From the NCBI GenBank assembly GCA_015485495.1, contig WFTL01000024.1, positions 1 through 64,000 on the forward strand: a DNA stretch of 64,000 nucleotides, in the 5' to 3' direction. Below, piece after piece: positions 34,595 through 42,690 of the stretch (position 1 is its first letter; each line of letters opens with the position of its first letter). This DNA is from Planctomycetaceae bacterium (GTDB lineage: Bacteria; Planctomycetota; Planctomycetia; Planctomycetales; Planctomycetaceae). Made by a program: the position numbers and the translations under genes. The notes under the pieces are model-generated. The model saw only the letters and a program-made list of their open reading frames with translations. It did no database searches and was not told where the DNA came from.

Positions 34595-35581
34595 GTGACG
34601 AACTGTCCTGTGTTCCTGAATGATCGCGCCGCCCGGCTGGCAGAACGTGCCGCGGTGCAGGCCGCCGAGCTGCGGATCGACTGCATCCGCGGTAACAGCA
34701 TCCACAGTGACAGGGCGACGATTCTTGATTTCGGCGTGAACGCACGCGGCGGGCTGGCCGCCGGCCTGTGGCTGGCCCGGACGTGTCTGGCCGACCTGGC
34801 CGATGTCCGGCTGGTGGCATCCGATTCTGATCTTCCGGTGCCGTCTGTGCAGGTGTTCACGGATCATCCGGTCGAAGCCTGTCTGTTGAGTCAGTATGCG
34901 GGCTGGAAAATATCCAGCGATGATTTCTTCGCCATGGGGTCCGGGCCCATGCGGGTTCTGGCGGCCGTGGAACCACTCATTCAGGAACTGGTTCCGTCTG
35001 CCGCCGACCAGGAAGCCTCCCATGCCGTGGGGGTGCTGGAATCCGGGATTCTGCCTTCGGAATCTGCCGTGAACCTGATTCACGATGCGGTCGGGCCGCA
35101 GCGGGATCTGACGCTGCTGGTCGCGCCGACACGTTCTCCGGCCGGCACGGTGCAGATCGTGGCCCGCAGTGTGGAAACGGCTCTGCACCGCCTTCACGAA
35201 CTGAAGTTTCCTCTGGAGACCCTGATCAGCGCCGGCGGCAGCAGTCCGCTGCCGCCGGTTTCCCGAACAGATCTGCAGGGAATCGGCCGCACGAATGATG
35301 CGATCCTGTATGGAGCCGAAGTCACTCTGTGGACCGACTGCGACGACGACTGCATCACGTCCATCGGTCCGGATGTTCCGTCGTGTGCGTCGTCATCGCA
35401 CGGGCGGATGTTTGAAGAGCTTTTCGCCGAAGCCGACCACGACTTCTACCGACTCGACCCGAACCTGTTCAGTCCGGCCGTGATCATCTTCCATAACCTG
35501 AAAACCGGCCGCACGTTCGAATACGGACGTCGTCTGCCGGAACTGCTGCAGGTGTCCTTTGGTCTGAGTGGTCTGGACTGA
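34595..35581 (+). CDS. mch: Methenyltetrahydromethanopterin cyclohydrolase
   Basis: Converts 5,10-methenyl-H4MPT to 5-formyl-H4MPT reversibly in the C1 oxidation pathway. About 328 residues, usual size. Characteristic parts are the N-terminal NDRAARLAERAAVQA helix, LDFGVNARGGLAAGLWLA, the central YAGWKISSDDFFAMGSGPMR (the W-x-x-x-x-D-x-F/Y-x-A-x-G-S-G-P-x-R signature), and GRTNDAILYGAEVTLW. Start is GTG 34595. The stop overlaps the next gene as TGATG. The gene order mch followed by an ATP-grasp gene is like the mch-orf5 arrangement in methylotrophic proteobacteria. It works with ftr at the left end of the window. Confidence 0.95.
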   Translation: MTNCPVFLNDRAARLAERAAVQAAELRIDCIRGNSIHSDRATILDFGVNARGGLAAGLWLARTCLADLADVRLVASDSDLPVPSVQVFTDHPVEACLLSQYAGWKISSDDFFAMGSGPMRVLAAVEPLIQELVPSAADQEASHAVGVLESGILPSESAVNLIHDAVGPQRDLTLLVAPTRSPAGTVQIVARSVETALHRLHELKFPLETLISAGGSSPLPPVSRTDLQGIGRTNDAILYGAEVTLWTDCDDDCITSIGPDVPSCASSSHGRMFEELFAEADHDFYRLDPNLFSPAVIIFHNLKTGRTFEYGRRLPELLQVSFGLSGLD

Positions 35582-36564
35582 TGCGTGTCGCCGTTCTGGG
35601 CAGTGCCGGAAGCTGGTATGTGCGGCAGCTGTGCCGGGCCGGTCGGGAGCAGGGGCACGATGTGACGCCTCTGACGTTCCCCGACCTGACCGCTCAGGCC
35701 GGTCCCGACGGAACGCGCTTTCGGTCCGACACGTACGATCTGGCAGCCTGCGATGCAGTGTTCGTACGAACCATGCCGCCCGGATCTCTGGAGCAGGTCA
35801 TTACGCGGATGGACCTGCTGCACGGCCTGGAAGCATCCGGTGTGCGCATCGTGAATCCGCCGCGAGCCATCGAATGTGCCGTGGACAAATGGCTGACGAC
35901 TCAGAAACTCTGCCAGGCGGCCCTGCCGGTTCCGGACACGGCTGTGTGCGAAGATGCGGACACGGCTCTGGAACTGTACGATCGATTCGGTGGAGACGTG
36001 GTGGTGAAACCCCTGTTCGGGTCCGAAGGGCGGGGCATGCTGCGGGTGGACAGCCCGGAAATGGCCTGGCGCGTATTCCGCACGCTGGAACGGATGGGAG
36101 CTGTGATCTGCGTCCAGCGGTTTCTTGGGGGTGGCGGAGGCGACTACCGCATTCTCCTGCTGGACGGCCAGGTCCTGGGAGCCATGCATCGATCGGCCGC
36201 TCCGGGAGAATTCCGGACCAATGCGGCGCAATCGGGCATCTGTTCGCCGTGGACGCCTTCCGCGGAAGCCGTGGAACTGGCCCGTGCGGCCGCACGGGTG
36301 ACCGGCTGTCTGTTTTGCGGAATCGATCTGATTCGCGACAGCAGCGGCCGCCTCAACGTTCTGGAACTCAACGCCGTTCCCGGGTGGAAGGCGCTGCAGA
36401 AGGTCTGTGAAATCGATGTGCCCGAACGGCTGTTCCGCTGGCTGGGTGCGTCCGGTCCGGGAAATCGGAAAAAACCGCTCTGTCGCGACTCGACCTGGAC
36501 ATCGATGGACAGAAACCGGAATGACCTGCCGCCGCACCACGTGCCATCGGAAAAACACGAATGA
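35581..36564 (+). CDS. RimK-type ATP-grasp ligase, probable H4MPT-pathway (Orf5/MptN-like)
   Basis: ATP-grasp carboxylate-amine ligase of 327 residues. N-terminal pre-ATP-grasp domain (MRVAVLGSAGSWYVRQLC), then the ATP-binding domain with VVKPLFGSEGRGMLRV (Lys and glycine loop), VQRFLGGGGGDYRILLLDG and the metal-binding end IDLIRDSSGRLNVLELNAVPGWKALQ. In methanogens MptN adds glutamate to H4MPT, and in methylotrophs a RimK-like gene beside mch is needed for dephospho-H4MPT synthesis; the same role is inferred here from coupling to mch (TGATG) and to the following phosphatase-family gene (ATGA). It could act on another pterin side chain or protein. Confidence 0.85.
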   Translation: MRVAVLGSAGSWYVRQLCRAGREQGHDVTPLTFPDLTAQAGPDGTRFRSDTYDLAACDAVFVRTMPPGSLEQVITRMDLLHGLEASGVRIVNPPRAIECAVDKWLTTQKLCQAALPVPDTAVCEDADTALELYDRFGGDVVVKPLFGSEGRGMLRVDSPEMAWRVFRTLERMGAVICVQRFLGGGGGDYRILLLDGQVLGAMHRSAAPGEFRTNAAQSGICSPWTPSAEAVELARAAARVTGCLFCGIDLIRDSSGRLNVLELNAVPGWKALQKVCEIDVPERLFRWLGASGPGNRKKPLCRDSTWTSMDRNRNDLPPHHVPSEKHE

Positions 36565-37496
36565 CTTCCCCGTCTGAAATTCTGGAAATCGCTGAGGCGC
36601 TGGCCCGGGAACTGCCGTCGATTCTTCGGTGGAGCGGAGCGATCGCACGGCGGATGCGCCGCTTCGACATTGCCATCGCGGGAAAAGCGTCGGGGAATGC
36701 GAACACCGATGCCCTGACTCTGGCCGACCTGTCCATCCAGGAACTCATCGTCGCCGCTCTGCGCGATGCGGATCCGGTCTTTCGGTCGTGTCGGATCGAA
36801 GGCGAAGAAACCACGGGAGACATGTCCCTGTTTGCGGAAGACGGCGATCTGGCCATTGCCATCGATCCGGTGGACGGCACGAGACAGTTCCGCGACCGGA
36901 CCGGCGATGGCTACTCGATGATCGTCCACCTGCACGATGCGAACACCCCTTGGTACTCCCTGGTGTATTCCCCGGAACTGGGGCCCGCAGGAACCTGGAC
37001 GGAAGTCCGGAACGGCCGCATCGTCAGCGGTCCGGATGACACGCGCCGGCCGGCCCGTCAGGTCCTGGACGGCCTGCCCGATGTGAACACCTTCCGGCGT
37101 TCCGGCCGCGGCGTGTATCTCATCGGCTTTCAGGACCGGGATGCCGAACGGGCTCGGGCTGTGGATGCGATCGGTCTGCAGGGCCGAACGAGCGACGAAA
37201 TGGAGGGCAGCATCTATCCCCTGATGGCTGCGGGAGACTACACCGGTTCCCTGATTCACACCCCCAACATCTACGATTTTCCCGTTTCGATGCACATCGC
37301 CCGGGTTCTGGGTGGAGATGCCGTGCGCGTCGACACACGGGAATCGGTGCGGTATGCGGGACTGTGGCTGGACGACCGTGCGGGAATGATGCGATTTCCG
37401 GGAATCATCGCCTGCAGTGCCGATCCGGACGTCCTCAGTCGGCTCTGCGACCTGGCTTGGGACTGGAATCCTGTTCGCTATGCACCGGACGACTGA
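36561..37496 (+). CDS. Inositol monophosphatase family protein in the mch operon
   Basis: Mg-dependent phosphatase-fold protein of 311 residues. Metal-site motifs are EGEETTG (about 75), AIDPVDGTRQFRDR (about 95-108) and, toward the C-terminus, IYDFP in place of the usual WD-x-AG, so the second-site Asp is kept but its surroundings differ. It is coupled to the ATP-grasp gene by ATGA. The third member of the mch operon, it might dephosphorylate a pterin or side-chain intermediate; bacterial H4MPT is the dephospho form, so a phosphatase would make sense, but this is inference. It overlaps the convergent methyltransferase gene by 19 nt. Confidence 0.85.
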   Translation: MTSPSEILEIAEALARELPSILRWSGAIARRMRRFDIAIAGKASGNANTDALTLADLSIQELIVAALRDADPVFRSCRIEGEETTGDMSLFAEDGDLAIAIDPVDGTRQFRDRTGDGYSMIVHLHDANTPWYSLVYSPELGPAGTWTEVRNGRIVSGPDDTRRPARQVLDGLPDVNTFRRSGRGVYLIGFQDRDAERARAVDAIGLQGRTSDEMEGSIYPLMAAGDYTGSLIHTPNIYDFPVSMHIARVLGGDAVRVDTRESVRYAGLWLDDRAGMMRFPGIIACSADPDVLSRLCDLAWDWNPVRYAPDD

Positions 37497-38290
37497 GTCT
37501 CCGGGGTTTCCACCGGCTGCTCACAGTCTGTGTTTTTACGCGGTGTCTGTGGTTTCACCAGTTCGGCCAGAATTCCTCCCATCCGCAGGCGTTCGTGGAA
37601 TCGAGTGAACCACAGTTCCTGGTGCCAGGTCAGTCCGGCCTGGCGGCAGGCTGTTTTCAGTTCGCTGCGGGAAAATGTCCGGCATTTCCAGGTCTGGCTG
37701 GTGAGCAGTCCGGAGAGGGAATCTTCCGTGGCCAGCAGCAGAACGGTTCCACCTGGTTTGAGCACACGGGCGAATTCCCGCAGTCCCGGAGTCGGATCCG
37801 GCAGGTGTTCCAGAACGTACCCGCAGGTGATGCAGTCGAACGATTCATCGCGAAACGGCATCTGAACGAGATTGGCGGCGACGAAATGCGGCCGGGATGA
37901 TTTGAGCCGTTCCCGGGCCCGTCGCAGCATTTCCGACGACAGATCGAAACCGATGATCCGCGTGGTGGCGGGTGTGGTTTCCAGAAGATGGCGGATGATC
38001 TGACCGGCACCGGATCCCACATCAAGAATCGTTCCGAAGCGGGATGCATCGAATCGCCGCGACCGGAACAGTTTTCCCATGAGGGGCTCATGCAGAGACA
38101 GCAGACTGCTGTACCGCAGGACGGCCCCCCGCGGACCATCGTAAAGCCGCCGCACTTTGTTCTGATAATGGTTCAGCGGCTGGCGGCGAATCCCGCGAAA
38201 CTCCGCGAGACGACGGACCTGCTGCCTCGCCGACTGTCTCCAGGTACTGACCAGCTTTTTCACCACGACACTCGTCCCGACGCCGTTCAC
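37478..38290 (-). CDS. Class I SAM-dependent methyltransferase (Methyltransf_11/25 type)
   Basis: About 270 residues. SAM-binding motif I is TILDVGSGAGQII (about 88-100), followed by motif II RIIGFDLSSEML and motif IV FDCITCGYVLEHLPDP with the post-motif ALKPGG-like RVLKPGGTVLLL. The N-terminal 70 residues are basic and may bind the substrate or membrane; the target is unknown. GTG 38290 gives the longest version, and GTG codons 8-9 residues later are equally possible because there is no clear Shine-Dalgarno. The 3' end overlaps the inositol-monophosphatase gene tail to tail by 19 nt. Confidence 0.82.
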   Translation of the reverse strand: MNGVGTSVVVKKLVSTWRQSARQQVRRLAEFRGIRRQPLNHYQNKVRRLYDGPRGAVLRYSSLLSLHEPLMGKLFRSRRFDASRFGTILDVGSGAGQIIRHLLETTPATTRIIGFDLSSEMLRRARERLKSSRPHFVAANLVQMPFRDESFDCITCGYVLEHLPDPTPGLREFARVLKPGGTVLLLATEDSLSGLLTSQTWKCRTFSRSELKTACRQAGLTWHQELWFTRFHERLRMGGILAELVKPQTPRKNTDCEQPVETPETQSSGA

Positions 38291-38750
38291 ACATCGCCAT
38301 GTCTCACAGGAACGCTACCCCGGTCGGCATCCGTCCCATGGCTCGACAAAGAATAGGAACCTGACAGGGGGGAATCCCAGTGCATGAGCCGTATTTCATG
38401 TAAACCTGCCAACTCGATGCATGCTCCACCGGGCAGTTTCTGCAAGATGTTGCACTTCAGCATGTTATGTCAGGTAGTGGAAGTCCGTACAGACCATCGA
38501 CTCCACTCGGACATCGGTCGAACAGGTGGTCTCCGCTTGAGATTTTGCCTGGACAGGGGCATGATGTGGCTGCCGGACGGTCTGAGCTGTCTTTCACGCG
38601 CGATTCCGCGCCTGCCGGAACCGTCCGTTTCGATTTTCAGTGGATTTTCTCGTCTGCCGTCCTGCGATCGGACTGTCCTGGCGTCTCCGCAGAATTTCTC
38701 TGCACTCAACGTGGCCGGAGCGTGTCTCGGCCGTCAGAAAGGATCTTTCG
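38291..38750. other. Divergent intergenic region
   Basis: 460 nt between the methyltransferase (minus) and the phosphatase gene (plus). The part 38380-38480 is richer in A/T and may hold promoters, but no -35/-10 pair is convincing. No RNA gene or small protein gene was recognised. Confidence 0.35.
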
Positions 38751-39230
38751 TTGAGAGTGCTGTTCGTGTGCACCGGAAACACCTGCCGCAGCCCGATGGC
38801 GGAAGCCATTTTCCGCAGAGTGGCCAGTGATCGGCTGGGCTGCCCGGAAGAGCAGCTTCCGCGGCGGGGGGTCGATGTGGTATCGGCCGGCATTGCCGCG
38901 GTGGAAAACTGTCCGGCCTCACGGGAAGCCGTGCAGTTGCTGCAGGAACAGGGGCTCGACCTGTCCGGTCACCTGAGTCGACCAGTGACCGAAGAACTGC
39001 TGTCGGCCAGCGATCACATTTATGCCATGACGAAATCCCATCTTGCGGCCCTGGAAGAAGCCCGACCGGATCTGACCGGCCGGATGGAACTGGTCACACG
39101 CAACGGCCGGGATATTCCCGATCCGATCGGCGGTGGCCCCGATGTCTACCGCCGGTGTGCCGATGCACTGACGGAAGCGATCGCCGCCATCGCAGACGAT
39201 CTTTTCAGGAAGGACGACGTGTCACCATGA
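38751..39230 (+). CDS. Low-molecular-weight protein (arginine/tyrosine) phosphatase, YwlE-like
   Basis: Cytoplasmic phosphatase of 159 residues. The P-loop VCTGNTCRSP at residues 6-15 has catalytic Cys7 and Arg13; DPIGGGPDVYRRC near 135 holds the general acid Asp. The Thr at position 11 (CTGNTCRS instead of CLGNICRS) is the residue that in Bacillus YwlE gives phospho-arginine specificity, so a protein-arginine phosphatase is more likely than a tyrosine phosphatase. TTG 38751 is chosen for AGAAAGGA 8 nt upstream and immediate start of the fold. It overlaps rpiB by ATGA, the same pairing as ywlE-ywlF in Bacillus. Confidence 0.88.
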   Translation: MRVLFVCTGNTCRSPMAEAIFRRVASDRLGCPEEQLPRRGVDVVSAGIAAVENCPASREAVQLLQEQGLDLSGHLSRPVTEELLSASDHIYAMTKSHLAALEEARPDLTGRMELVTRNGRDIPDPIGGGPDVYRRCADALTEAIAAIADDLFRKDDVSP

Positions 39231-39709
39231 AAATCGCCATTGCCAGCGATCACCGCGGATTCCATATGAAGGCCCGGCTCTGTCAGGCCATCCAGGAATG
39301 GCACTACCAGGTGCACGATTTCGGTCCGGAATCGCCCGACAGTGTGGATTACCCGGACTATGCGGCGCGGGTGGCTGCGTGCGTGTCGTCGGGAGAATAC
39401 GACCGCGGCATTCTGATCTGCGGAACAGGCATCGGCATGTGCATCACGGCCAACAAGTTCCGCGGCGTCCGGGCGGCACCCTGTCACGACACGGTGACCG
39501 CCGAATACAGCCGTCTGCACAACGATGCCAACATTCTCTGCCTGTCCGCCAATCAGCTCAGCGACCAGCTGGCCGAACAGGTCGTGCAGATCTGGCTGAA
39601 AACAGAATTCGAAGGTGGACGGCATGCCCGCCGTCTGGAAAAGATTTCTGAAATCGAACGAGAAGCCGCTGATCCTCTGGCGTCAGAACCTCGGAGCTGT
39701 GGAAGCTGA
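39227..39709 (+). CDS. rpiB: Ribose-5-phosphate isomerase B (RpiB/LacAB family)
   Basis: Interconverts ribose-5-phosphate and ribulose-5-phosphate in the pentose phosphate pathway. 160 residues. MKIAIASDHRGFHMK carries the phosphate-binding Asp-His; VDYPDYAARVA and GILICGTGIGMCITANKFRGVRAA include the catalytic Cys region, and AEYSRLHNDANILCLSA the conserved His/Asn. Start ATG 39227 overlaps the preceding phosphatase stop as ATGA. The family also includes allose- and galactose-6-phosphate isomerases, but this sequence looks like a standard RpiB. Confidence 0.93.
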   Translation: MKIAIASDHRGFHMKARLCQAIQEWHYQVHDFGPESPDSVDYPDYAARVAACVSSGEYDRGILICGTGIGMCITANKFRGVRAAPCHDTVTAEYSRLHNDANILCLSANQLSDQLAEQVVQIWLKTEFEGGRHARRLEKISEIEREAADPLASEPRSCGS

Positions 39710-39724
39710 GTGGAAGCCGCGTAA

Positions 39725-40573
39725 GTGTCTCAGCACATCTGCCGCGTCATCGTGGATCCGGAACCGCGTTCCGGCCGGGAAAACATGGCCCTCGACGCGG
39801 CTTTGCTGCACTGTCAGGATCCGCCGAAACAGCAGGCGCCGTTTGCGGCGGGGGGTGAAACCGTTCCGGTTGTCCGCATTTACCGATGGAAAGAGCCCAC
39901 GATCAGCCTGGGCTACTTTCAGAACGGCCGAAACGGTGATGTGTCGGAGGCGATCGACGCAGTCCGCGGGCAGTGTGCTCAGGTCCGTCGCCTGACAGGA
40001 GGCGGGGCGATTCTGCATCACCACGAAATCACCTATTCGTGTGCGATCGGACCGGAACACCCTTTCACACGTGAACCTGGGAAACTGTACGACACGATGC
40101 ATGCGGCCATCGGTCGGCTGCTCAGCCAATGCGGCGTGCTGGCGGGCTTCCGATCCCGCTACATCCCCCGGTCCGCGGATTCAGCCGCACCGCCGTCACA
40201 TGCCCGGCGAACCGATCCCGCTTTTTTCTGTTTTCACCGCTTTGATCCTCATGATCTGGCATGGGGGGAAGACCCCACCGGTCGGTACCCGAAACTCGTG
40301 GGCAGTGCCCAGCGTCGACGGCGGCGGAGCGTTCTTCAGCATGGCAGCATTCTCATGAAATCCTCACCTCTGCTGCCGGACATTCCCGGAATCCTCGACA
40401 TCTGCCCGGGTTTCGACACCGACGGATTCACCGCGCACCTTCCGGAAGTTCTGGGCCGTGTCCTGGCGAACCAAACAAGGAAGACCGAGTACACGGATTG
40501 CGAGCGGCACTTTGCGTTACAGTATCAGGACACGGATCCCCGGGCTTTCGATCGGGTTCCGGTTGATTCCTGA
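39725..40573 (+). CDS. Lipoate--protein ligase / octanoyltransferase family protein (LplA/LipM type)
   Basis: About 282 residues of the BPL/LplA/LipB fold, which attaches or transfers lipoyl or octanoyl groups to lipoyl domains and GcvH. Visible motifs are ENMALDAALL, WKEPTISLGYFQN, RRLTGGGAILHHHEITYSC and YPKLVGSAQRRRRRSVLQHGSIL, where Lys of KLVGSAQ is the conserved adenylate/acyl ligand. About 30 residues between the two halves (SADSAAPPSHARRTDP) look like a low-complexity insert. Start is GTG 39725 with GGAAG upstream. It follows rpiB by 15 nt, so it is probably in that operon. Ligase or octanoyltransferase cannot be separated by eye. Confidence 0.85.
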   Translation: MSQHICRVIVDPEPRSGRENMALDAALLHCQDPPKQQAPFAAGGETVPVVRIYRWKEPTISLGYFQNGRNGDVSEAIDAVRGQCAQVRRLTGGGAILHHHEITYSCAIGPEHPFTREPGKLYDTMHAAIGRLLSQCGVLAGFRSRYIPRSADSAAPPSHARRTDPAFFCFHRFDPHDLAWGEDPTGRYPKLVGSAQRRRRRSVLQHGSILMKSSPLLPDIPGILDICPGFDTDGFTAHLPEVLGRVLANQTRKTEYTDCERHFALQYQDTDPRAFDRVPVDS

Positions 40574-40862
40574 ATCCGGGCTCCGACCGGCGGCCCGATT
40601 GTTCCGGCCGACCGGTCGAATTTCCGGAACTGAGGAAAAATCGGCGGGGGATGATGTTTATCTTGAATCCATCGATTGTCATACTGCGGCAGGATTTTCG
40701 GTTCGACGGTCGACGCCCGTCGAACCCGAAATGCCGAACAGGCAGGGACCACATCGACCATCCGACGCAGTGTCCGGCCGAACAGTCATCCGTCATCATT
40801 TTCTTTCGATGAGATGAACTGAGGACATTTCTCCACTGTGGTTTCGGGAGCCATCCCACGAC

Positions 40863-41900
40863 ATGATCGAAAGCGAACTGCACGTCATCGGTGGAAAGCA
40901 TGCGGGCCAGGTCATTCCACTGAATCGCCGAAAGTTTCTCATCGGACGGGAAACAGACTGTCAGCTCCGTCCCAGCAGTGAGCTGGTCAGCCGACACCAC
41001 TGCGTTTTCTCCATTGATGATTATGCGGTTCGTCTGCGCGATCTGGGCAGTACCAACGGCACGATGGTCAACGGGGAACGGATCGCCAAGGAAGTCACCC
41101 TGGTCACCGGCGATCGCATCATGGTCGGGAATCTGGAATTCGAGTTTCGTGTAGCCAGTCCTTCCCGAAAAAGCGGAGACGAAACTGTCGTATCCGGGAC
41201 CGAAACCGTCATGGAAGTCGCCACGACTCAGGCGAACGAACCGCAGCCCGGCGAACCGGCTGCAGCGGCTTCGGACCAGGAATCCGTCGAGGCACCGGCA
41301 CCGGCACCGGCACCGGCACCGGCACCGGCACCGGCACAGGCACCGGCACAGGCACCGGATGTTCCGGCCGATGTTTCTGCCACCCAGCAGCTTCCTGTGA
41401 TGGACCCGCCGCCGGTCAGCGGTGACACGACGGTCATCAATCAGCCCATGGTTCTGCCGGGACAGACACCCTACCAGCCGGCCATGCCCGGCGCTGTTCC
41501 CGGTTATCCTGGCCAGGCCTACGGTGGATACCCCTATCAGCCTCCGGCTGCACCGGCTCCTGTCTATCCTCCCGGATATCCTCAGCCGACTCCGATGCCC
41601 GGCGCTGTGCCGGGATTCGTTCCGCCACCGGCGGCACCCATGCCGGCTGCTCCGGTTTCGGCTCCGGCACCTGCTGCACCGGCCCCGGCAGCCGACCCGG
41701 TTTCCGATGCCGGATCGGCTCCGTCCGTGTCACTGCCCGACCCGGCGGAAACCGGTGTGAAGGAATCACCGCCGGCGTCCGCTTCTTCCGACGCGGAAAA
41801 GAAACCGGAAGAAGAAAAGGGCAGTACCGGAGAAGGGGATTCCACGGCCGCCGCCGCTGACATCATCCGCCAGTACACTCAGCGACGTCCCGGTTCCTGA
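40863..41900 (+). CDS. FHA domain protein with Pro/Ala-rich tail
   Basis: 345 residues. The N-terminal FHA domain (about 1-95) binds phosphothreonine peptides: FLIGRETDCQLR (conserved Gly-Arg), SSELVSRHHCVF (Ser-Arg-His) and LRDLGSTNGTMVNGERI (Asn-Gly). The remaining 250 residues are disordered: an Ala-Pro dipeptide run encoded by a hexanucleotide repeat, then Pro/Tyr/Gly-rich segments (YPGQAYGGYPYQPP) and an acidic tail. It may act as a scaffold reading out Ser/Thr kinases, which are abundant in planctomycetes. No kinase gene is adjacent. ATG 40863 is the only plausible start. Confidence 0.9.
   Translation: MIESELHVIGGKHAGQVIPLNRRKFLIGRETDCQLRPSSELVSRHHCVFSIDDYAVRLRDLGSTNGTMVNGERIAKEVTLVTGDRIMVGNLEFEFRVASPSRKSGDETVVSGTETVMEVATTQANEPQPGEPAAAASDQESVEAPAPAPAPAPAPAPAQAPAQAPDVPADVSATQQLPVMDPPPVSGDTTVINQPMVLPGQTPYQPAMPGAVPGYPGQAYGGYPYQPPAAPAPVYPPGYPQPTPMPGAVPGFVPPPAAPMPAAPVSAPAPAAPAPAADPVSDAGSAPSVSLPDPAETGVKESPPASASSDAEKKPEEEKGSTGEGDSTAAAADIIRQYTQRRPGS
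41291..41356 (+). repeat. Hexanucleotide tandem repeat in the FHA gene
   Basis: Eleven units of GGCACC (two are GGCACA) encode an Ala-Pro run inside the linker of the FHA protein. Copy-number changes would stay in frame and alter linker length without breaking the protein. Confidence 0.92.
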
Positions 41901-42286
41901 AACCGGAGCGGGTTTGGATACAGGCTGCATGAGTCTGACCTGCGGTGCCCGGCCAGGAGGGCGTTCCAAGGCGGCCTTTCATGGGGAACGGGCTTCTGTC
42001 GGGAACCGTGTTCTGGATCCAGATGGGATCTGCTGTTTCGGCTGCCGGCGGGTGTCCGTGTTCTCGAAACAGTCCGGCCGATTTTCGGGCCGTCTTTTCA
42101 CGGAGACCGTATTTTTCCGAGTTTTGTGTCCTCTCGGCGTCTGCACAGGGGATGCCTGTCAACCCGATTCTGTTCGAATCTCCGGCTTCATTCTGAGATC
42201 TCCGGGGAGATACTCGACGCTGCGGCCGGTGCCTGACAGAATCCGGCACGTGCATTCCCTGAGTCCAGAACGAAGGAACTTCATCC
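41901..42286. other. Intergenic region after the FHA gene
   Basis: 386 nt with one terminator-like hairpin (listed separately) and no recognisable gene. The stretch before 42287 provides an AAGGA Shine-Dalgarno for the small gene. Confidence 0.4.
42075..42097 (+). terminator. Candidate intrinsic terminator downstream of the FHA gene
   Basis: CGGCCGA (42075-42081) and TCGGGCCG (42085-42092) form a GC-rich stem with one bulge and a 3-nt loop, followed by TCTTTT. It is about 175 nt after the FHA stop codon, so a long 3' UTR would be implied. Confidence 0.4.
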
Positions 42287-42487
42287 ATGGCTGACCATGC
42301 CGACCAGCAACGGCGTTACAAGGAATTCCTGGATCTGCTGCCCCTGACTCTGGCCCTGGCGGGACTTCCTGCCAGTGAACACGGCCGGTATTTTTCCGCC
42401 GAACAGATCGAATCACGCGTGTTCACCATCCGGCATGCCTACAAATCGGCCAGACAGCTCGCCCGCGACTGCATTCAGAGCCACTGA
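42287..42487 (+). CDS. Small conserved-looking hypothetical protein (66 aa)
   Basis: Soluble, helical protein of 66 residues with EFLDLLPLTLALAGLP, then FSAEQIESRVFTIRHAYKSARQLARDCI; no signal peptide or metal motif. It resembles small planctomycete proteins of unknown function that I recall with the same PLTLALAGLPASE pattern, but I cannot check this. An AAGGA element 10 nt before ATG 42287 and good codon bias support expression. It stands alone between the FHA gene and the nusA leader. Confidence 0.7.
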   Translation: MADHADQQRRYKEFLDLLPLTLALAGLPASEHGRYFSAEQIESRVFTIRHAYKSARQLARDCIQSH

Positions 42488-42655
42488 TTCCGGCCGTACC
42501 CGCGGCGGCTGCCGACTGTGGCATCAGCGGGCCGCCTGATTCGCCGGAGGCCGTTGCCATCGGCTGCCGGAATCCGCATTCGGGCGACCCGGCGGCACCG
42601 TTCGGGAAAGGGGCCGGCAACCGTTTTCTGCCGCGTGCAGAACAAACACGTCTGC

Positions 42656-42684
42656 TTGACAGTTTCAGCCGACACGGGTATTCT
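42656..42684 (+). promoter_or_regulatory. Strong sigma70-like promoter ahead of the nusA leader
   Basis: TTGACA (42656-42661), a 17-nt spacer, and TATTCT (42679-42684). The -35 is perfect and the -10 matches 4 of 6. Transcription would start near 42691, about 290 nt before the nusA start codon. This is one of the two best promoters in the window. Confidence 0.7.
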
Positions 42685-42690
42685 ACGATG

